Under the pieces are notes generated by a model. That model worked only from the letters and a program-made list of their open reading frames with translations. It did no database searches and was not told the DNA's origin. From assembly GCF_947502995.1 (NCBI RefSeq), contig NZ_CANNBW010000005.1:62001-126000 (forward strand): DNA of 64,000 nucleotides, given 5' to 3'. Shown here one piece after another: positions 62,107 to 64,000 of the stretch. Position 1 is the first letter of the stretch. Every line of letters begins with the position of its first letter. The position numbers and the translations under genes are program-made. This DNA is from an uncultured Tenacibaculum sp. (GTDB lineage: Bacteria > Bacteroidota > Bacteroidia > Flavobacteriales > Flavobacteriaceae).

Positions 62107-62955
62107 ATGATTTTAATAGCAGACGGAGGGTCTACAAAAGCAGATTGGATTGCTTTAGATGACAACAAAAATGAAGTATTTAGAGTACGAACTTTAGGAT
62201 TAAATCCTGCAGTTGTTCATGAAGATGAACTTAAAAACCGTATTGTAAATATGTTTCAATTGATAAACATTAAAGATGAAGTTCGTGAAATTCATTTTTA
62301 TGGAGCTGGTTGTGGTACACCTAAACCGGTAGAGATTCTTCGTAATGTAATGAAGGAGATATTTACAAGTGCGGAAATTAATATTGCTGAAGATATGCTG
62401 GCAGCTGTTTATGCTGCATCTGGAAAAGAACCTGCAATTGTTTGTATTCTGGGTACCGGATCAAATAGTTGTTACTTTAATGGTGAAGATTTAGAAATGG
62501 TAGCAGCTTCATTAGGTTATTCTATTATGGATGAAGCGAGTGGTAATTATTTTGGAAAAAAATTAATTCGTGATTATTACTATAATCAAATGCCTAAGCA
62601 GATAGCTAAAAAATTCTCTAACGAATTTAATTTAGATGCTGATCATATTAAACATAACTTATATAAACAACCTAACCCTAATATGTATTTAGCCACTTTT
62701 GCTAAATTCATGTTTGAGTTTAAAGAAGAAAAATATATCAAGAAGACCATAAAAAAAGGGTTTGAAGAATTCTTTAAATACAGAGTTTTACCTTATAAGA
62801 AAGATTCATCAACACCAATATATTTCATTGGTTCTATTGCATATTATTTTGGTGATATTTTAGAAAAAGTAGCTAAAAAATATGATCTGAATGTTACTGG
62901 AGTTATTCAAAGACCTATTGATAAGCTACTTGATTATCATAAATCTAATATTTAA
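62107..62955 (+). CDS. BadF/BadG-type sugar kinase (N-acetylglucosamine kinase-like)
   Basis: A 282-residue member of the BadF/BadG/BcrA ATPase family in the ASKHA fold. The phosphate-binding motif is LIADGGSTKADWIALD (residues about 3-18) and the adenosine motif is CILGTGSNSCYFNG. GYSIMDEASGNYFGKKLIRDYY is the third typical segment. Homologues phosphorylate N-acetylglucosamine recovered from cell-wall turnover, which suits its neighbour murF. The stop codon overlaps the murF stop in opposite orientation (TTAA). Confidence 0.87.
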   Translation: MILIADGGSTKADWIALDDNKNEVFRVRTLGLNPAVVHEDELKNRIVNMFQLINIKDEVREIHFYGAGCGTPKPVEILRNVMKEIFTSAEINIAEDMLAAVYAASGKEPAIVCILGTGSNSCYFNGEDLEMVAASLGYSIMDEASGNYFGKKLIRDYYYNQMPKQIAKKFSNEFNLDADHIKHNLYKQPNPNMYLATFAKFMFEFKEEKYIKKTIKKGFEEFFKYRVLPYKKDSSTPIYFIGSIAYYFGDILEKVAKKYDLNVTGVIQRPIDKLLDYHKSNI

Positions 62956-64000
62956 ACTATAAAATCTAAGGTTCTTTCTAAAGCCATTCCTCTGGAACCT
63001 TTTATTAAAATATTACAGTTATTTAAATTATACTGTGCTAAGTAATCTTTGAAGTTTTCAAAATTTGGAAACTTCAAATTTTTTTTAAGCACATCTGTTT
63101 TATAAAAATGTTCACCTATTAAAAAGATTTTATCAAATGATAAATCATTAGATAAATCAACTATAGCTTGATGCTCTTTTTCACTGACATCACCTAGTTC
63201 AAACATATCTCCAAGTATAACGATCTTTTTATTGTGCGTACTAGTATGATGAAAACTTTCTAAAGCAGCTCTCATACTCGTAGGATTTGCATTATAAGCA
63301 TCTAAAATAATCTCATTAGAACCTTTTTTAAGGACTTGTGAGCGATTATTTTCAGAAACATAACTCTCTATAGCTTTTTTAATTTTCACATCAGAAACAC
63401 CAAAATAATTACCTATAGTAATTGCACAGGCGATATTAGTATAATTATACTGACCTATTAAACTTGTACTAATATTCATATCATTAAACTTGATACGAAC
63501 TGTTGGATTAGCATTAATAAAAGATAGATTTTTATCTAGAAAAATAATATTAGCGTCTTTAGTTTTTTCAACTTGGATGGGGTCATTCTGATTGACAAAT
63601 ATTTTTTTATTATTCTTAATTAAGTAATCGTATAATTCTGACTTTGCTTCTATAACCCCTTGCTCTGATCCAAAACCTTCTAAATGTGCTTTCCCAAAAT
63701 TTGTAATATAACCAAAATCTGGTTCTGCTATATTTGATAAAAAAGCAATTTCTTTATGATGGTTTGCTCCCATTTCTACAATACCTATTTCCGTTTTTGG
63801 CGTCATTGACAAAAGAGTTAAAGGAACTCCTATGTGATTATTTAAATTTCCTTTTGTGGCATTAGTTACAAACTTTTCCTTTAGTACTACATCTATTAAC
63901 TCCTTTGTTGTCGTTTTACCGTTGCTTCCTGTTAATGATATAATAGGTATGTTTAGCTGTTTACGATGAAAGTTAGCTAATTCTTGAAGAGTTTTAAGTA
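62952..64000 (-). CDS. murF: UDP-N-acetylmuramoyl-tripeptide--D-alanyl-D-alanine ligase (partial at window edge)
   Basis: MurF adds D-Ala-D-Ala to the UDP-MurNAc-tripeptide in peptidoglycan synthesis. About 349 codons are in the window; the frame is open to the right edge, so the start is outside. The ATP site ISLTGSNGKTTTKELI lies just inside the edge, then NATKGNLNNHIGVPLTLLS and MTPKTEIGIVEMGANHHKEIAFLSNIAEPDFG. Further on are ITNFGKAHLEGFGSEQGV and LDAYNANPTSMRAALE, all typical Mur-ligase motifs. An internal ATG at 63812 is not the start. The C-terminus (ILIKGSRGMALERTLDFIV) is complete. Confidence 0.96.
   Translation of the reverse strand, partial: LKTLQELANFHRKQLNIPIISLTGSNGKTTTKELIDVVLKEKFVTNATKGNLNNHIGVPLTLLSMTPKTEIGIVEMGANHHKEIAFLSNIAEPDFGYITNFGKAHLEGFGSEQGVIEAKSELYDYLIKNNKKIFVNQNDPIQVEKTKDANIIFLDKNLSFINANPTVRIKFNDMNISTSLIGQYNYTNIACAITIGNYFGVSDVKIKKAIESYVSENNRSQVLKKGSNEIILDAYNANPTSMRAALESFHHTSTHNKKIVILGDMFELGDVSEKEHQAIVDLSNDLSFDKIFLIGEHFYKTDVLKKNLKFPNFENFKDYLAQYNLNNCNILIKGSRGMALERTLDFIV

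Noticed and set aside
62952..63812. murF as a complete gene starting at ATG 63812
   Set aside because: The frame stays open to the window edge and the upstream part encodes the essential GSNGKTTTKE ATP site, so 63812 is an internal Met.

Overview
The window is chromosomal DNA from a member of the Bacteroidota, most probably a marine Flavobacteriaceae (Tenacibaculum/Polaribacter-like; the genus is a guess). The evidence is the very A+T-rich sequence, a secreted nuclease with a type IX secretion (Por) C-terminal sorting domain, a fused CcsB-CcsA cytochrome c maturation protein, a SusC-style receptor with an N-terminal carboxypeptidase-regulatory domain, DUF2851 and DUF4097 proteins, and promoters of the Bacteroidota type (TTTG-N19-TAnnTTTG, seen in full at ahpC and the tRNA gene). 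No phage, insertion sequence, CRISPR array or rRNA was seen. Both ends cut genes: ppk1 on the left and murF on the right, both on the minus strand.

Layout. 1-8.5 kb: ppk1 (partial), DUF2851, a membrane-anchored redoxin, a nitroreductase, then a compact run of SSS symporter, tiny basic protein, DUF985 cupin, lipoprotein and Crp-like regulator, followed by two small envelope proteins. 8.5-12.3 kb: an oxidative-stress island with 2-Cys peroxiredoxin, thioredoxin and a small protein on the minus strand, divergent from katG. 12.4-20 kb: an operon with a His/Cys-containing secreted peptide, ABC ATPase, TonB-dependent receptor, two DUF3526-like ABC permeases and a secreted aspartoacylase-like zinc hydrolase. 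This is the best candidate here for a poorly described system, probably metal or chelate handling. 20-22.2 kb: an AI-2E family exporter divergent from a three-gene YtxH/holin-X-like/small-protein stress operon. 22.2-27.7 kb (minus): ABC ATPase and permease, MscS channel, lipoprotein, membrane protein, and an NtrC-type response regulator that lacks its DNA-binding domain.

28-34 kb: a MarR regulator preceded by two perfect TTATGCATGCATAA palindromes, then a fatty-acid beta-oxidation operon in FadN-FadA-FadE order. 34-41 kb: three membrane-linked AraC-type regulators, a CPBP intramembrane protease and a T9SS-secreted nuclease, with look-alike GATCACT hairpins at both ends. 41-45 kb (minus): an ECF sigma factor, a HEAT-repeat anti-sigma-like protein, two DUF4097 proteins and a lipoprotein esterase. 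45-56 kb: universal stress protein, tRNA-Thr(TGT), then udk, an FtsB/DivIC-like protein, mutA, an intervening secreted protein, mutB and psd in one tightly packed operon, then the fused CcsBA and a TPR membrane protein. 56-62 kb: a capsule/exopolysaccharide initiation and export module (CapD-like dehydratase, Wza-like export lipoprotein, Wzc-like tyrosine autokinase) facing its CpsB/YwqE-type phosphatase. 62-64 kb: an N-acetylglucosamine-kinase-like protein and murF (partial).

How the genes work together. Propionyl units from odd-chain or branched fatty acids released by the fad operon could enter the TCA cycle through MutA/MutB. KatG, peroxiredoxin and thioredoxin form a peroxide-defence unit. 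The strong hairpins between convergent genes cut the region into clear transcription units. All functions are read from sequence motifs and family knowledge, without database searches.
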